64,000 nt of DNA from Ornithinimicrobium sediminis (GTDB taxonomy: Bacteria; Actinomycetota; Actinomycetes; Actinomycetales; Dermatophilaceae), in NCBI RefSeq assembly GCF_021272345.1, contig NZ_JAJSDQ010000004.1, forward strand, positions 1-64,000, given 5' to 3'. This document shows positions 25,867 through 34,890 of the stretch, piece after piece. Every line of letters starts with the position of its first letter. The stretch's first letter is position 1. Below the pieces are notes generated by a model that did no database searches, was not told the origin of the DNA, and saw only the letters and a list, made by a program, of their open reading frames with translations. The position numbers and the translations under genes are program-made.

Positions 25867-26296
25867 CGTCCATCGCAGCGACGACTGCTCCGCACTGAGC
25901 GAACGCCGCTCCCCTACGCTGCCTTGCGCTCGGCCTGTGAGAGGCCGAGAACTGACGGACTGATGCAGGCGCGGCGGCACTTCCGACAGCTCGTCCTGAC
26001 GCTTCGCCCTCGATGACTCCTGACGCCAGGCCGGCGACATGACGGGTGTCGCCGACTACATCGGCAAGGCCATGGAGAAGGTCGGTACCACCCCCTGCGC
26101 CGTCGCCCCACGGCGTTGTCGACGTCTGCCGCTCATCATCTGACCGCGCGCCCCGCCATACCCGCACCCTGCGACCCGGGGGTGGTGTCGACGCTCTGTG
26201 CTCGCTCGTCAGGGAGGTCCTGTGGCTGGCTGTGGAGAGCATTGACCCGGCATCGGCGACGGTGGGACATTGGAATGATCGCAAGGGAGGACCATC
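25867..26296. other. Intergenic region between divergent genes
   Basis: It holds the control regions of the GAF-ANTAR pair (left) and the small stress-like gene (right). TTGACC near 26243 may be a -35 element for the latter. A 34-codon frame at 26039-26143 (MTGVADYIGKAMEKVG...) begins like a gene but has no good ribosome binding site and ends in Arg-rich sequence. I see no other gene. Confidence 0.5.
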
Positions 26297-26734
26297 ATGA
26301 GTCGATACCTGATCGTCGCGAACCAGACACTCGGCGGGGACGAGCTGAACCACGTCGTCGAGGACCGCATCAAGAGAGGAGACAGCCAGTTCTACGTCGT
26401 CGTCCCCAGGACGGCCACGGAGCACGAAGCAGCAGGCTGGACCGGTGGTTTCGAGGAGGCGTCCTCGGAGCAGGACAAGGCCCGCAGCAAGGCAGAGCAT
26501 CGCCTGAGCCTCATGCTCGACAAGATCCGGTCCACCGGCGGGAAGGCCGACGGCGAGGTGGGCGACCCCGACCCGGCGGTGGCTGTCAAGGACGTCCTGC
26601 ACACACAGTCCTTCGACGAGATCATCGTCTCCACCCTGCCGACCGGCCTGTCCGGATGGTTGAAGATGGACCTGTCGAGCCGGGTGTCGCGCATGGCGGA
26701 GATGCCGGTGACCACGGTGACCGCTCAGCGGTAG
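26297..26734 (+). CDS. Small Usp-like conserved hypothetical protein
   Basis: A 145-residue soluble protein beginning MSRYLIVANQTLGGDEL and ending with SFDEIIVSTLPTGLSGWLKMDLSSRVSRM, features shared with small actinobacterial proteins related to the universal stress fold. GGGAGGACCATC precedes the ATG. The ATP-binding loop of classic UspA is not evident. It overlaps the convergent SRPBCC gene by 10 bp at the 3' ends. Exact function is unknown. Confidence 0.75.
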   Translation: MSRYLIVANQTLGGDELNHVVEDRIKRGDSQFYVVVPRTATEHEAAGWTGGFEEASSEQDKARSKAEHRLSLMLDKIRSTGGKADGEVGDPDPAVAVKDVLHTQSFDEIIVSTLPTGLSGWLKMDLSSRVSRMAEMPVTTVTAQR

Positions 26735-27237
26735 GGGACGCTCGCCGGAGCCGCCATGCCACGAGCGGCGCTCCGTGAGCCGAACATGCGGCGGAGCTGG
26801 CGGTGCCTGTGACCGAAGATGCGGGGAACCACGAAGTCCAGCGCAACCCCGAGGGGACCCCACCGCGGGACATACGCGACCCGGTCGATGACCTGGCATG
26901 AGTCCGTGCTCATCGGACGGACCTGGCGCTCGTGCTCCCACACCTTCGCGCTCAGCATCCGTGACCGCTCCCGGAAGCGATGCCCCGGACCGAACTCGAC
27001 GATCGTGATGTCGTCGTAGTCGATCGGCAGAACACCCAGGAGCAGGAGACGCGACCTGAACAGCGGCTGCCCGAGCGGGATGCGCTCGGGGTCCAAGCGG
27101 TCCCAGCCAGGGGGATGGGTCATGCGCAGCAGCGGGCGCAGCTCGGCGTTGACGCCGGCGAGGGTGGTGACGGTGGCCCACACGTGTTCAGCCGGGGCGG
27201 GCAGCTCAGACCGGAACTCTCTCGGGCGGGACGGCAT
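26725..27237 (-). CDS. SRPBCC (START-like) fold protein
   Basis: A 170-residue protein whose opening, EFRSELPAPAEHVWATVTTLAGVNAELRPL (key: the LPAPAEHVWATV strand-helix), and alternating beta pattern fit the SRPBCC ligand-binding fold. The C-terminus (DFVVPRIFGHRHRQLRRMF) is amphipathic and basic. Such proteins bind lipids or other hydrophobic small molecules. No specific ligand can be named. It is a single gene, convergent with the stress-like gene. Confidence 0.7.
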   Translation of the reverse strand: MPSRPREFRSELPAPAEHVWATVTTLAGVNAELRPLLRMTHPPGWDRLDPERIPLGQPLFRSRLLLLGVLPIDYDDITIVEFGPGHRFRERSRMLSAKVWEHERQVRPMSTDSCQVIDRVAYVPRWGPLGVALDFVVPRIFGHRHRQLRRMFGSRSAARGMAAPASVPYR

Positions 27238-27285
27238 ACGACCATCATGCCCCGTCCTTCACACGGACCAACGCGGGTCAGCGCG

Positions 27286-28770
27286 TCACGGGTGGCCGCG
27301 AAGGTCGGCCAGGCGGGCCTCCTGCATCCTGCCGGCGCCGTCGCTCCACCGAACCGTCCCGGACCCGGCCGCAAGGTCGGCCATCAGCTCGGCCGTGTCC
27401 TCCCCGTTGGTCCACGTCATCCTCAACCGGTCGCCGTCGCCGTCGGTGCTGAGCTCACCGTCGAACGCCGCGTGAGCTCCACGCAGTCGGATCAACGCGA
27501 ACAGCGCCTCCACCACCGGCTGCTGCACCGCTTCGTCGACCTCCTCCACGGTATAGCGGTGGCGGTTGACATCTCGTCCGACTCCCGTCTCCTCCAGCAG
27601 GTCGGAGTCGTTGCGACCTGCCAGCAGGCCGACGTAGTAGACCTGCGGGATGCCCGGAGTCCAGAACTGCAGGGCCCGCGCCAGCAGGTACCGGTCGTCG
27701 TCGGCGCCGACCGCGTCGTAGAAGGTGCAGTTGACCTGGTAGAGGTCGACGTTGGAGGCGGCCGCTCCGGTGGCGTCCTTGGAGGTCCCGCCGCTGGCGT
27801 CGTGGATCGCCTCCACCAGCTCGTCGATCTGCTCGGGCGCCAGCAGGCCCTCGCGGGAGCGGTCGGTGGCGTCGGCGCCGACGTCGATCACCCCGATCCC
27901 GTCGTGGGTGTCCAGGACGGTGATCGAGTTGCTGGGGCGCACGTCGAGCCACTCCAGCAACGGGTCGACGTCCTGGGCGTGCAGTGCGTGCAGGATCAGC
28001 GGCGGCAGCGCGAAGTCGTAGACGTAGTCGACCTGCTCAGCGATCTCCACCTGCCGCTGGTAGTAGGAGTGCACCTCGACCAGCACCGTCAGATCACGCT
28101 CGTGACACCACGCCGAGACCTCGTCGATGAAGTCGAACGTCTCCGGGGTCATGAACGAGGTCAGTCCCGGCGTCTTCACGGCATAGCCGACAGCGTCGAG
28201 TCGCACCCGGTTGACGTGCGACTCGGCCAACCGGTCGATGACCCGCAGCAGGTAGTCGCGCGTGACCTGCTCGCGCACGTCGAGGTCCACCTGGTCGCCG
28301 GTGAACGTCGTCCACATGAGTCGCTTGGTGCCGTCCTCCAGGGTGTACGGGGTGAACGGAAGACCGGGACGGGGGCGGTAGAGCAACATCAGCTGCTCCT
28401 CGGTCGCGCCGTCCGGAAAGGCACCGTCGTAGGTGAGGAACATGCCGTGGTATGCCGAGCCCTCGCCGTGAGCGAGCCAGTCCTGGAACTGCACGGACTC
28501 CGAGGAGACGTGGTTGACGATGACGTCGACCATGACGTCGTGGTCGGCGCTGAGGCTCGCCACGTCGTCCCAGCTGCCGAGCCGGTCGTCCACCTCGGTG
28601 TGGTCTGCGGGGTCGAAGCCCGCGTCGGCCCCGTCGAAAGGGCGGAAGAAGGGCAGGACGTGCACACCGTTGAACAGACCCTCGAACGGGCCCTCCAGCA
28701 CCTGCTGCAGCGCCGGCAGGTCCCCACCCAGTCGGTCGGCGTACGCGATCAGCTCGACATTGTCCGGCAC
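27286..28770 (-). CDS. Sucrose phosphorylase-type GH13 enzyme
   Basis: A 494-residue cytosolic enzyme that by family converts sucrose (or a related glucoside) and phosphate to glucose 1-phosphate and fructose. GH13 landmarks of the sucrose phosphorylase group are present: NHVSSES, the nucleophile Asp in VRLDAVGYAVK, the acid/base Glu in LVEVHSYYQ and the transition-state Asp in VLDTHDGIG. The GTG start at 28770 has GAGGAG about 4 nt upstream. Related enzymes acting on sucrose 6-phosphate or glucosylglycerol look alike, so the exact sugar is uncertain. A TreT-like glycosyltransferase is encoded 6 kb away, and together they suggest compatible-solute or storage sugar metabolism. Confidence 0.87.
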   Translation of the reverse strand: MPDNVELIAYADRLGGDLPALQQVLEGPFEGLFNGVHVLPFFRPFDGADAGFDPADHTEVDDRLGSWDDVASLSADHDVMVDVIVNHVSSESVQFQDWLAHGEGSAYHGMFLTYDGAFPDGATEEQLMLLYRPRPGLPFTPYTLEDGTKRLMWTTFTGDQVDLDVREQVTRDYLLRVIDRLAESHVNRVRLDAVGYAVKTPGLTSFMTPETFDFIDEVSAWCHERDLTVLVEVHSYYQRQVEIAEQVDYVYDFALPPLILHALHAQDVDPLLEWLDVRPSNSITVLDTHDGIGVIDVGADATDRSREGLLAPEQIDELVEAIHDASGGTSKDATGAAASNVDLYQVNCTFYDAVGADDDRYLLARALQFWTPGIPQVYYVGLLAGRNDSDLLEETGVGRDVNRHRYTVEEVDEAVQQPVVEALFALIRLRGAHAAFDGELSTDGDGDRLRMTWTNGEDTAELMADLAAGSGTVRWSDGAGRMQEARLADLRGHP

Positions 28771-28919
28771 GGGACTCCTCAGTGGTAGGCCCGCCAGGAT
28801 AGTGGGGGTGCGCGTTGCGCGCGACCCTAGGGCCGGCGAAGGGTCTCTGGACGCGTCGTCAGCGACCGCCGGGGTCAGTCACGAGCGACGGACGTGCACC
28901 CGCCTCGCCATGTCCAGCG

Positions 28920-29693
28920 TCACCCTTGCGCGTCGCGCCACTGCACCCACCTCTTGACCAGGGACAGGTCGTAGTCCGGCCCGGACACCCCCACGGTGAA
29001 CAGGGTGACGCCTGCGGCAAGCATCGCGTCGGCGACCTCCTCAGGGGCCTCGGAGACCCCGGCCGAGCGCTCGATCCCCCTGGCGTCCCGGCCGACGTCG
29101 GTGCCGTGGTCGTCGAGGATGGCGCTCTTGCGGGCGATGGTCTCGGCGTCGCCGAAGCCGTGCCAGATGTCGGCGTGCTCAGCCACGACGCGCAGGGTCT
29201 TCTTCTCGCCCCCACCACCGATCATGATCGGGATCGGCCTGGTGGGGGCCGGGTTGCCGGCCGCGAGTCGCTGACGGACGCGCGGCAGGGCCTGACCCAG
29301 GGCGGCGATGCGCCGGCCGGCGGTGCCGAACTCGTAGCCGAAGCTGTCGTAGTCCTTCTCGAACCAGCCGGCCCCGATGCCGAGGACCAGCCGCCCACCG
29401 CTGATGTGGTCCACGGTCCGTGCCATGTCTGCGAGCAGGTCGGGGTTGCGGTAGGAGTTGCAGGTCACGAGGGCGCCGATCTCGATGCGACTGGTCTGTT
29501 CGGCCCAGGCGCCGAGCATCGTCCAGCACTCGAAGTGCTTGCCGTCAGGGTCACCGGACAACGGGTAGAAGTGGTCCCAGTTGAAGGCGGCGTCGACGCC
29601 GAGGTCCTCAGCGCGTCGCACGGCGTCCCTGATCTGGGCATACTCCGCGTGCTGCGGCTGGATCTGCACTGCGACGCGGATGCGGTGGGTCAT
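28920..29693 (-). CDS. LLM-class (F420-dependent type) oxidoreductase
   Basis: A 257-residue luciferase-like TIM-barrel oxidoreductase. Typical segments are FNWDHFYP near the start, RIEIGALVTCNSYRNP, DHISGGRLVLGIGAGW and RPIPIMIGGGGEKKTLRVVAEHAD. The cofactor is probably F420 (by similarity to actinobacterial members) or FMN, and the substrate is unknown. The start ATG 29693 is preceded by CGGGTC and the -10-like TACGCT, the leaderless geometry. Confidence 0.88.
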   Translation of the reverse strand: MTHRIRVAVQIQPQHAEYAQIRDAVRRAEDLGVDAAFNWDHFYPLSGDPDGKHFECWTMLGAWAEQTSRIEIGALVTCNSYRNPDLLADMARTVDHISGGRLVLGIGAGWFEKDYDSFGYEFGTAGRRIAALGQALPRVRQRLAAGNPAPTRPIPIMIGGGGEKKTLRVVAEHADIWHGFGDAETIARKSAILDDHGTDVGRDARGIERSAGVSEAPEEVADAMLAAGVTLFTVGVSGPDYDLSLVKRWVQWRDAQG

Positions 29694-29699
29694 GACCCG

Positions 29700-29705
29700 A
29701 GCGTA
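29700..29705 (-). promoter_or_regulatory. Leaderless -10 element TACGCT of the LLM gene
   Basis: On the minus strand TACGCT is followed by 6 nt and the ATG at 29693. No ribosome binding site is present. Confidence 0.6.
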
Positions 29706-29776
29706 GAGCGTCTCGTGCTCCTCGGTGCAGGGCAGGCTCCTCCGCCCCTGCCGCAGGCAGGACAGGTCTCGAGAGC

Positions 29777-30550
29777 TCAGTCGGTGGGTTCACCCGGACC
29801 GCCGCGTGCCCAGACCCTCAGCAGCGATCGGGCGAGCCGCTCGGGCTCCATCCGGTGCGGCGGGTCGAAGTGGTGCCGGTCGGCGAAGACCTCGAGGGTG
29901 AAGTCGGGAAAGACGCTCGCGAGCCGTGTGGCGATGTCGCCGAACTGGTCCGGGTTGCTCAGGCCACCCAGCGCGACGTAGACAGGCCGGTCGAAGGCGG
30001 CCAGGGCGTCGCGACTCAGGTTGTATGTCGTGAACGCGCGTGCGATGGCCCGGATCCCAGCGGGTCGCAGATGCATCCAGGGGGGAGGCGGGCCCGGTGG
30101 CGGGGCGGGCAGCTCCACGCCCGGCACGACCTGCAGCCGCATGAACGCCGGCATGAACTGCTCGAGCGGCAGCTGCGCCAGCTCCTCGTACGTGGCCCAC
30201 AACCGCTCGTGCTCGCTGCTCCACCCCCAGCTGCCGCCCCAGGCCGGCTCGAGCAGAGCCAGACTCAGCAGCCGTGCCGGCTCACGGGCGGCCACGGCGA
30301 GGGCCGCTGCTCCTCCCCCTGAGTACCCGACGAGGTGAAACGTGCTCCAGCCGAGCGCAGCGGCTGCGTGCAGCACCCCCGCGACCTCGGTGTCCAGGGA
30401 GTAGTCCGGCGGCGGGGAGTCCTCGCGGTAGACCTCCAGGTCCTTGCTCACCGCCTCGACGTCCGCCCCCAGCGCGGCGAGGAGACCGCCGTACGCGGCA
30501 TCGGCGGGCAGGACGATCCCCGGGAGCAGCATCACCTGGAAGGCGCTCAC
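29777..30550 (-). CDS. Alpha/beta-hydrolase
   Basis: A 257-residue alpha/beta-hydrolase-fold protein. The nucleophile elbow is GYSGGG (Ser), with an oxyanion strand MLLPGIVLP and a late His in FADRHHFDPPHRM. GTG 30550 (VSAFQVMLLPG) is chosen because GGAGG lies 7 nt upstream. The longer frame to 30715 includes a fragment of a nucleotidyltransferase gene and a region without coding character. The substrate is unknown. Confidence 0.8.
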   Translation of the reverse strand: MSAFQVMLLPGIVLPADAAYGGLLAALGADVEAVSKDLEVYREDSPPPDYSLDTEVAGVLHAAAALGWSTFHLVGYSGGGAAALAVAAREPARLLSLALLEPAWGGSWGWSSEHERLWATYEELAQLPLEQFMPAFMRLQVVPGVELPAPPPGPPPPWMHLRPAGIRAIARAFTTYNLSRDALAAFDRPVYVALGGLSNPDQFGDIATRLASVFPDFTLEVFADRHHFDPPHRMEPERLARSLLRVWARGGPGEPTD

Positions 30551-30639
30551 GGTCCCACCTCCGCTCTCACCGGGGGCCGACGCGGTCAGCGGTTCGTGCG
30601 CCGGCGGGTCCCCACCTCGCGCAGGCTCCCTCCACGGTA

Positions 30640-30705
30640 TCGCTGCGACGATGCCGCGGCCAGGTGTGCCGCGAGACGGTCGAGCCGGGCAAGGTTGGGG
30701 TGCAT
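30640..30705 (-). pseudogene. 5' fragment of a nucleotidyltransferase gene
   Basis: On the minus strand, ribosome-binding-site-like GGAGGATGAACGG and the codons for MHPNLARLDRLAAHLA closely match the start of the nucleotidyltransferase gene at 56327 (MHPNLTRLDRLAAHLA), including the leader bases. After 16 codons similarity stops. This is a leftover of a duplicated or paralogous gene. Confidence 0.75.
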
Positions 30706-30800
30706 GGCCGTTCATCCTCCAGGTCGGGCGAACGGTAGCGGTCGAGGACCGGCTCCACTAGCGTGCTCCCTACCTCGGGGGTCCCGGGACGGAGCAGCAG

Positions 30801-31700
30801 ATGGCACCCACGCACGCCGCACCGATCGCCTCACCCGTGCCGCGCCACGGGCTCATCCTGCCGAACCCCGTCGTCGGCGAGGACGCCGCACTGATGGTGG
30901 AGTATGCCGTCGCAGCCGAGGAGTCGGGATGGGACGGGGTGTTCTTGTGGGATGTGCTCATCTGGCCGTCAGCCTCGGACGCCCTGGGCGCCGCCGGGGA
31001 CCCCGAGCACTTCCGGCCCGACCGGTACGAGCCACAGGTCGACCCGATCATCACCCTCGCCGGCATCGCCACTCGCACAGAGCGGGTGACGTTGGGGACC
31101 TGGATCGTGCCCGCCGCCCGCCGTCAGCCCTGGCAGCTGGCACGTGACCTGGCGACGCTGGACCGTCTCTCCCACGGCCGGGTGCTGCTCGGCGTCGGGC
31201 TCGGCCGCCGGGCCGAGTACGACCTGTTCGGCGAGGAGTGGGACGCGCGGCGGGTCGCGAGACGGTACGACGAGGTCCTTGAGCTGCTCTCGCTCTTCTG
31301 GAGCGGCGAGCGAGTGACCTTCCACGGTGAGTTCTACGACGTCGACGACGTGGCCTTGTTGCCCACCCCCACCCAACGGCCACGGATCCCGATCCTCGTC
31401 GCTGCCTTCTGGCCCAACAAGAAGCCCGTGCGGCGTGCAGCCCGCTGGGACGGGCTCATGCCGGTCGTCGACCCCGACCCCGAGGGCCAGGACCTCACCG
31501 ACCTCGTGACCTACTACGGAGGGCTGCCTGGTGAGCCCGGTGAGGTCTTTCTCTACGTCGATGCCTCGGCCACCACGGCACAGAGGGTGGCCCGCTACCG
31601 CGAGCTGGGCGTGACCTGGCTGGCCTCCGACGTGGTCTCCCCCCGCTGTTCACCCGCAGAGAACCTGGAGGCGATCCGCAAGGGCCCACCACCGTGGTGA
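30801..31700 (+). CDS. LLM-class flavin/F420-dependent oxidoreductase
   Basis: A 299-residue luciferase-like protein: EESGWDGVFLWD, RTERVTLGTWIVP, LDRLSHGRVLLGVGLG, and a late VAAFWPNKKPVRRAA segment. GGAG lies 7 nt before ATG 30801, and a TAGCGT (near 30758) may be its -10 box. It belongs to a different subgroup from the LLM protein encoded at 29693, being longer with an inserted acidic loop. Cofactor (F420 or FMN) and substrate are not determined by sequence. Confidence 0.87.
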   Translation: MAPTHAAPIASPVPRHGLILPNPVVGEDAALMVEYAVAAEESGWDGVFLWDVLIWPSASDALGAAGDPEHFRPDRYEPQVDPIITLAGIATRTERVTLGTWIVPAARRQPWQLARDLATLDRLSHGRVLLGVGLGRRAEYDLFGEEWDARRVARRYDEVLELLSLFWSGERVTFHGEFYDVDDVALLPTPTQRPRIPILVAAFWPNKKPVRRAARWDGLMPVVDPDPEGQDLTDLVTYYGGLPGEPGEVFLYVDASATTAQRVARYRELGVTWLASDVVSPRCSPAENLEAIRKGPPPW

Positions 31701-31745
31701 GGCGCCGCACCTGCCGGCCCGAGGACGGCGGCACGATGTCCGGCG

Positions 31746-33050
31746 CTACGGGACGATGACCAGGTGGCGGGCGAACCACTGGCGGGCGGCGTCGGCGGCA
31801 GCCTGCAGCGTGCCTGGCTCCTCGAAGAGGTGGGTTGCGCCGGGGATCACGGTCACCTCATGCGCGCAGTGCGCCAGCAGCGCCGCCGCCTGCCGGTTGA
31901 GGTCGAGCACCACGTCGTCGTCACCGCCCACCACGAGCAGCGTGGGCGCGGTCACCTGGCCCAGCCGGGGCGCGGCCAGATCAGGACGTCCGCCCCGGGA
32001 GACCACCGCGTCGATGCGCACACCGGGATCGGTGGCGGCCCACAGGGCGGCCGCGGCTCCCGTGCTGGCACCGAAGTAGCCGAGCGGCAGGCCGGCGACG
32101 CCCGGCTGGGTCGCCAGCCAGCGGGTCACGTCGACCAGGCGCCGGGCCAGCAGCTCGATGTCGAAGACGTTGGCGCGGTCGCGTCCCTCGTCGTCGGTGA
32201 GCAGGTCGAACAGCACGGTGCCGAGATGGGCCTGGTTCAGCAGCTCGGCCACGAAGCGGTTCCGCGGGCTGTGCCGGCTGCTGCCGCTGCCGTGGGCGAA
32301 CACCACGACGCCGGTGGCGTCCTCGGGGATCGTGAGGTGACCGCCGAGGGCCACGGGCCCTGCAGGCACCGTGAGCTCCTCGTCGCGGGCGTCGACCCGC
32401 GAGGAGGCCACAGGACCGCGGTGGGCCCGCCCCAGACACTCGACCACCGCCTCGTCGCTGGTCTGGGAGAAGTCGTCGTAGGACCCGCCGATCGCGGAGA
32501 AGGGATCCGGCGTCTCGACGGCGACCAGCTCGTCGGCCTCGTCGGCGAAGCGCGACGTCCACCCCAGCGGGGCCACCGGGACCGCCAGCACCACGCGCTG
32601 CGCGCCCTGGGCGCGCGCCACCTGGCACGCGGCACGCGCGGTCGAACCGGTGGCGATGCCGTCGTCGACGATCACCGCCGTCCTGCCGTGCAGCGACAAC
32701 CGGGGCCGCTCCCCACGGAAGCGCCGGGCACGCCGCTCCAGCTCGGCCCGCTCCCGCGCCTCGACCTCGGCGAGCGCCGACTCGGACACCTGGGCGAGCC
32801 GCACGATCCGTTCGTTGACCACCCGGGCGCCGCCCTCACCGATGGCCCCCATGCCCAGCTCAGGCTGGTACGGCACACCCAGCTTGCGGACGACGATCAC
32901 GTCCAGCGGCGCCCCGAGCGCCTGCGCGACCTCGAACGCGACGGGCACACCGCCCCGGGGCAGCCCCAGCACCACCACCTGCTCCTGCACCAGGTGGCCG
33001 AGCAGGGCCGCCAGGCGGCGGCCGGCATCGACCCGGTCGGAGAAGCTCAT
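31746..33050 (-). CDS. Phosphoribosyltransferase fused to a dienelactone hydrolase-like domain
   Basis: A 434-residue two-domain protein. The N-terminal type I phosphoribosyltransferase (residues 1-215) has the PRPP loop VIVDDGIATGSTARAA and a start LGLPRGGVPVAFEVA typical of the predicted PRTase family. The C-terminal alpha/beta-hydrolase (residues 225-434) has FAHGSGSSRHSPRN, nucleophile elbow GASTGA, and the acid and His in GGDDDVV and GATHLF. ATG 33050 is preceded by GGGGGTGTCCC. Fusions of this kind are common in Actinomycetota but their role is not known. Confidence 0.88.
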   Translation of the reverse strand: MSFSDRVDAGRRLAALLGHLVQEQVVVLGLPRGGVPVAFEVAQALGAPLDVIVVRKLGVPYQPELGMGAIGEGGARVVNERIVRLAQVSESALAEVEARERAELERRARRFRGERPRLSLHGRTAVIVDDGIATGSTARAACQVARAQGAQRVVLAVPVAPLGWTSRFADEADELVAVETPDPFSAIGGSYDDFSQTSDEAVVECLGRAHRGPVASSRVDARDEELTVPAGPVALGGHLTIPEDATGVVVFAHGSGSSRHSPRNRFVAELLNQAHLGTVLFDLLTDDEGRDRANVFDIELLARRLVDVTRWLATQPGVAGLPLGYFGASTGAAAALWAATDPGVRIDAVVSRGGRPDLAAPRLGQVTAPTLLVVGGDDDVVLDLNRQAAALLAHCAHEVTVIPGATHLFEEPGTLQAAADAARQWFARHLVIVP

Positions 33051-33139
33051 GGGACACCCCCTCGGCTCCAGCGTGCCGCTGCGAGCCGGGCGTGGCAAGG
33101 GGGCGACGGATGGCGACAGGACTGGTGATGCTGCCGCGG

Positions 33140-33918
33140 TCACCGGCGGGAGCGAGCCGAGAGCGGAGGCATCAGGTTCTCGTCGCCGACCAGGCGGGAG
33201 TCGTGGTCGAGCTCCTCGTGCTCCTGCACGGCCCAGGCGTGGCCGGTGACGCGCGCGACATACCGGACGACCTCGGGGTAGGTCCACGCGTCCGTGGCGT
33301 TGCTGTCGAGGTGCACGGTGCCGGCACGACCCGAGGTCGCCAGGTCGACCAGTGCCGCCGCGGTGTCGCTCATCCACGACGTCGCCGGACGCCACAGCCG
33401 GCTCGCACGGATCGCGCCGCCTGCTGCCTGGGCCTGGGCGGCGAGCTGAGCCACCATGTTGTTGCCCAGCCCGTCGGGGTCGGCCTGCCAGCCGATCCGG
33501 GCGACGACGGCCTCCCCGTGGGCATCACGCACGGCTCGCTCGCAGCGCGCCTTGTACCGGCCGTAGTCGTCCGAGGCGGTCGGCTCGTCCTGCGGCCTGA
33601 ACGGCCCGTCCGGGTCGCCGGGCGCGTCGCCGAACACCGACACCGAGCTGGTGTAGACGAAGGGCACACCGTGGTCACGGGCGTACGAGGCCAGCCGTCC
33701 CGCCCACTCTTCCGCACCCATCCCGAGGTGGAAGATGCCCGCCGGCCGGACCGACGCCAGGAAGGCCGCGCCGGCAGGGACGTCGTCCACGGCACGACGT
33801 CCCGGTCCCAGGCGGCGACCTCGCCACCCAGCTCGACCACTCGCGCAGCGACCTTCGGCGCGACGGTGCCGCGCAGACCGGTGACCAGCCAGGCGCCCGT
33901 CAGACGATGCTGAACCAC
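33140..33918 (-). pseudogene. Frameshifted NAD-dependent epimerase-like gene
   Basis: The N-terminal Rossmann part (LTGAWLVTGLRGTVAPKVA to EVAAWDRDVVP) is read in the frame starting at GTG 33918, while the rest (VDDVPAGAAFLASVRPAGIFHLGMG, YTSSVSVFGDAPG, DDYGRYKARCERAV with the YxxxK motif) is read in another frame from about 33790. Joining them at about 33780-33800 gives one typical 255-residue sugar-nucleotide epimerase/SDR protein. So either the gene is broken by an indel or there is a sequence error. Without the first part the second cannot bind NAD in the usual way. Confidence 0.7.
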
Positions 33919-34067
33919 GAGGTCACTCCCCTCTCCAGTGCCAGATGCATGCGGAGCCCGACCCTAGCGTCGGGAGACCCGCCACCTTGCGGTGGTGGAT
34001 GGTGGGCAGCTCCTCGACGGTTGCCGTACTCGGCCCAGCCGACCGCCTGGTCCCCGTCGACAGGTCC

Positions 34068-34073
34068 TAGAAT
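34068..34073 (+). promoter_or_regulatory. Leaderless -10 element TAGAAT of the DUF1877 gene
   Basis: TAGAAT followed by CTCACC (6 nt) and GTG at 34080. This is the best match to the -10 consensus among the leaderless promoters in this window. Confidence 0.65.
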
Positions 34074-34079
34074 CTCACC

Positions 34080-34559
34080 GTGGGAATGGTCTGGGTTGCA
34101 CACCGACGCCCCTACGACGAGGCAGCCGCGCTGGTCGCGAGTCCCGAGGGTGTGGAGTCGCTTCTGGAGTCCGACCAAGACGGGACGTCGGTCGACCTGG
34201 ACAAGGCATGGCACGGCCTCCACTGGTTGCTCACCGGTTCAGCGGATCCGACCGACGACGTCGCCTCCGAGGTCATCCTCGGTGGGGACCCCGTGGGCGA
34301 GGACCTGGGTCACGGACCTGCCCGCCTGCTCGCTCCGGAGCGGGTCCAGCTCGTCGCCTCGGCGCTGCAGGGTTTGGGGCGCGACGCACTGCGTCAGCGG
34401 ATGAGCTCGAGCGCCATGGCCGGCGCAGGCCTCTATCCGGACATCTGGGACGAGGACGACGTCTTCGACGCATACCTCGCCCCGGCCTACGAGCGCCTGC
34501 GCAGCTTCTACGTCGACGCTTCCCAGACAGGGCAGGCTGTCATCCAGATGATCTGCTGA
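34080..34559 (+). CDS. YfbM-like DUF1877 protein
   Basis: A 159-residue soluble protein with the YfbM/DUF1877 pattern: DLDKAWHGLHWLLTG, ILGGDPVGEDLGHGPARLL, and a C-terminal DEDDVFDAYLAPAYERLRSFY. The family has no firmly established activity. The GTG start at 34080 follows a leaderless -10 box. It is flanked by two broken epimerase-like genes. Confidence 0.85.
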   Translation: MGMVWVAHRRPYDEAAALVASPEGVESLLESDQDGTSVDLDKAWHGLHWLLTGSADPTDDVASEVILGGDPVGEDLGHGPARLLAPERVQLVASALQGLGRDALRQRMSSSAMAGAGLYPDIWDEDDVFDAYLAPAYERLRSFYVDASQTGQAVIQMIC

Positions 34560-34657
34560 CGCCGGTCATGCCCACAGCGGGTCCAGGCGCCTCACCTCGT
34601 TGCTGAGCCCAGGGCGGCGGAAAACTGACGGCGGGGGTCGCTCGGGTCACGGGCAGC

Positions 34658-34888
34658 GATGAGGAGCGTACGAAGGTTCTGGTCACCGGTGCCACCGGTG
34701 ACATCGGCAAGCGGCTCGTGCCGCGACTGCTGGACAAGGGGCACGAGGTGCGCACCACGACGCACAACCCGAACAAGCAGGGGCCGTGGTGGTCGGACGA
34801 GGTCGAGACGGTCGCGATGGACATCAAGGGCATCCCCAGGGACGTGGGACGGGATCCCGGGATCCTGCACCTGCTCCTGGCGACGCAG
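34658..34888 (+). pseudogene. N-terminal fragment of an NAD-binding epimerase-like gene
   Basis: The plus-strand frame encodes ERTKVLVTGATGDIGKRLV, HEVRTTTHNPNKQGPWW and VETVAMDIKGI, a Rossmann GxxGxxG start of an epimerase/SDR. No start codon fits the natural N-terminus, and the frame runs into the antisense of the TreT-like gene after about 70 codons. It is a remnant. Confidence 0.7.
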
Positions 34889-34890
34889 CA

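Noticed and set aside
26039-26143. 34-codon plus-strand frame starting MTGVADYIGKAMEKVG
   Set aside because: It begins in a protein-like way but lacks a ribosome binding site and ends Arg-rich; possibly a remnant, not enough to call.
26980-28788. Plus-strand 602-codon frame over the sucrose phosphorylase-type gene
   Set aside because: Antisense shadow; the minus strand carries all GH13 catalytic motifs.
33900-34223. Minus-strand frame of 107 codons upstream of the DUF1877 gene
   Set aside because: Overlaps the leaderless promoter and coding part of DUF1877; no family resemblance.
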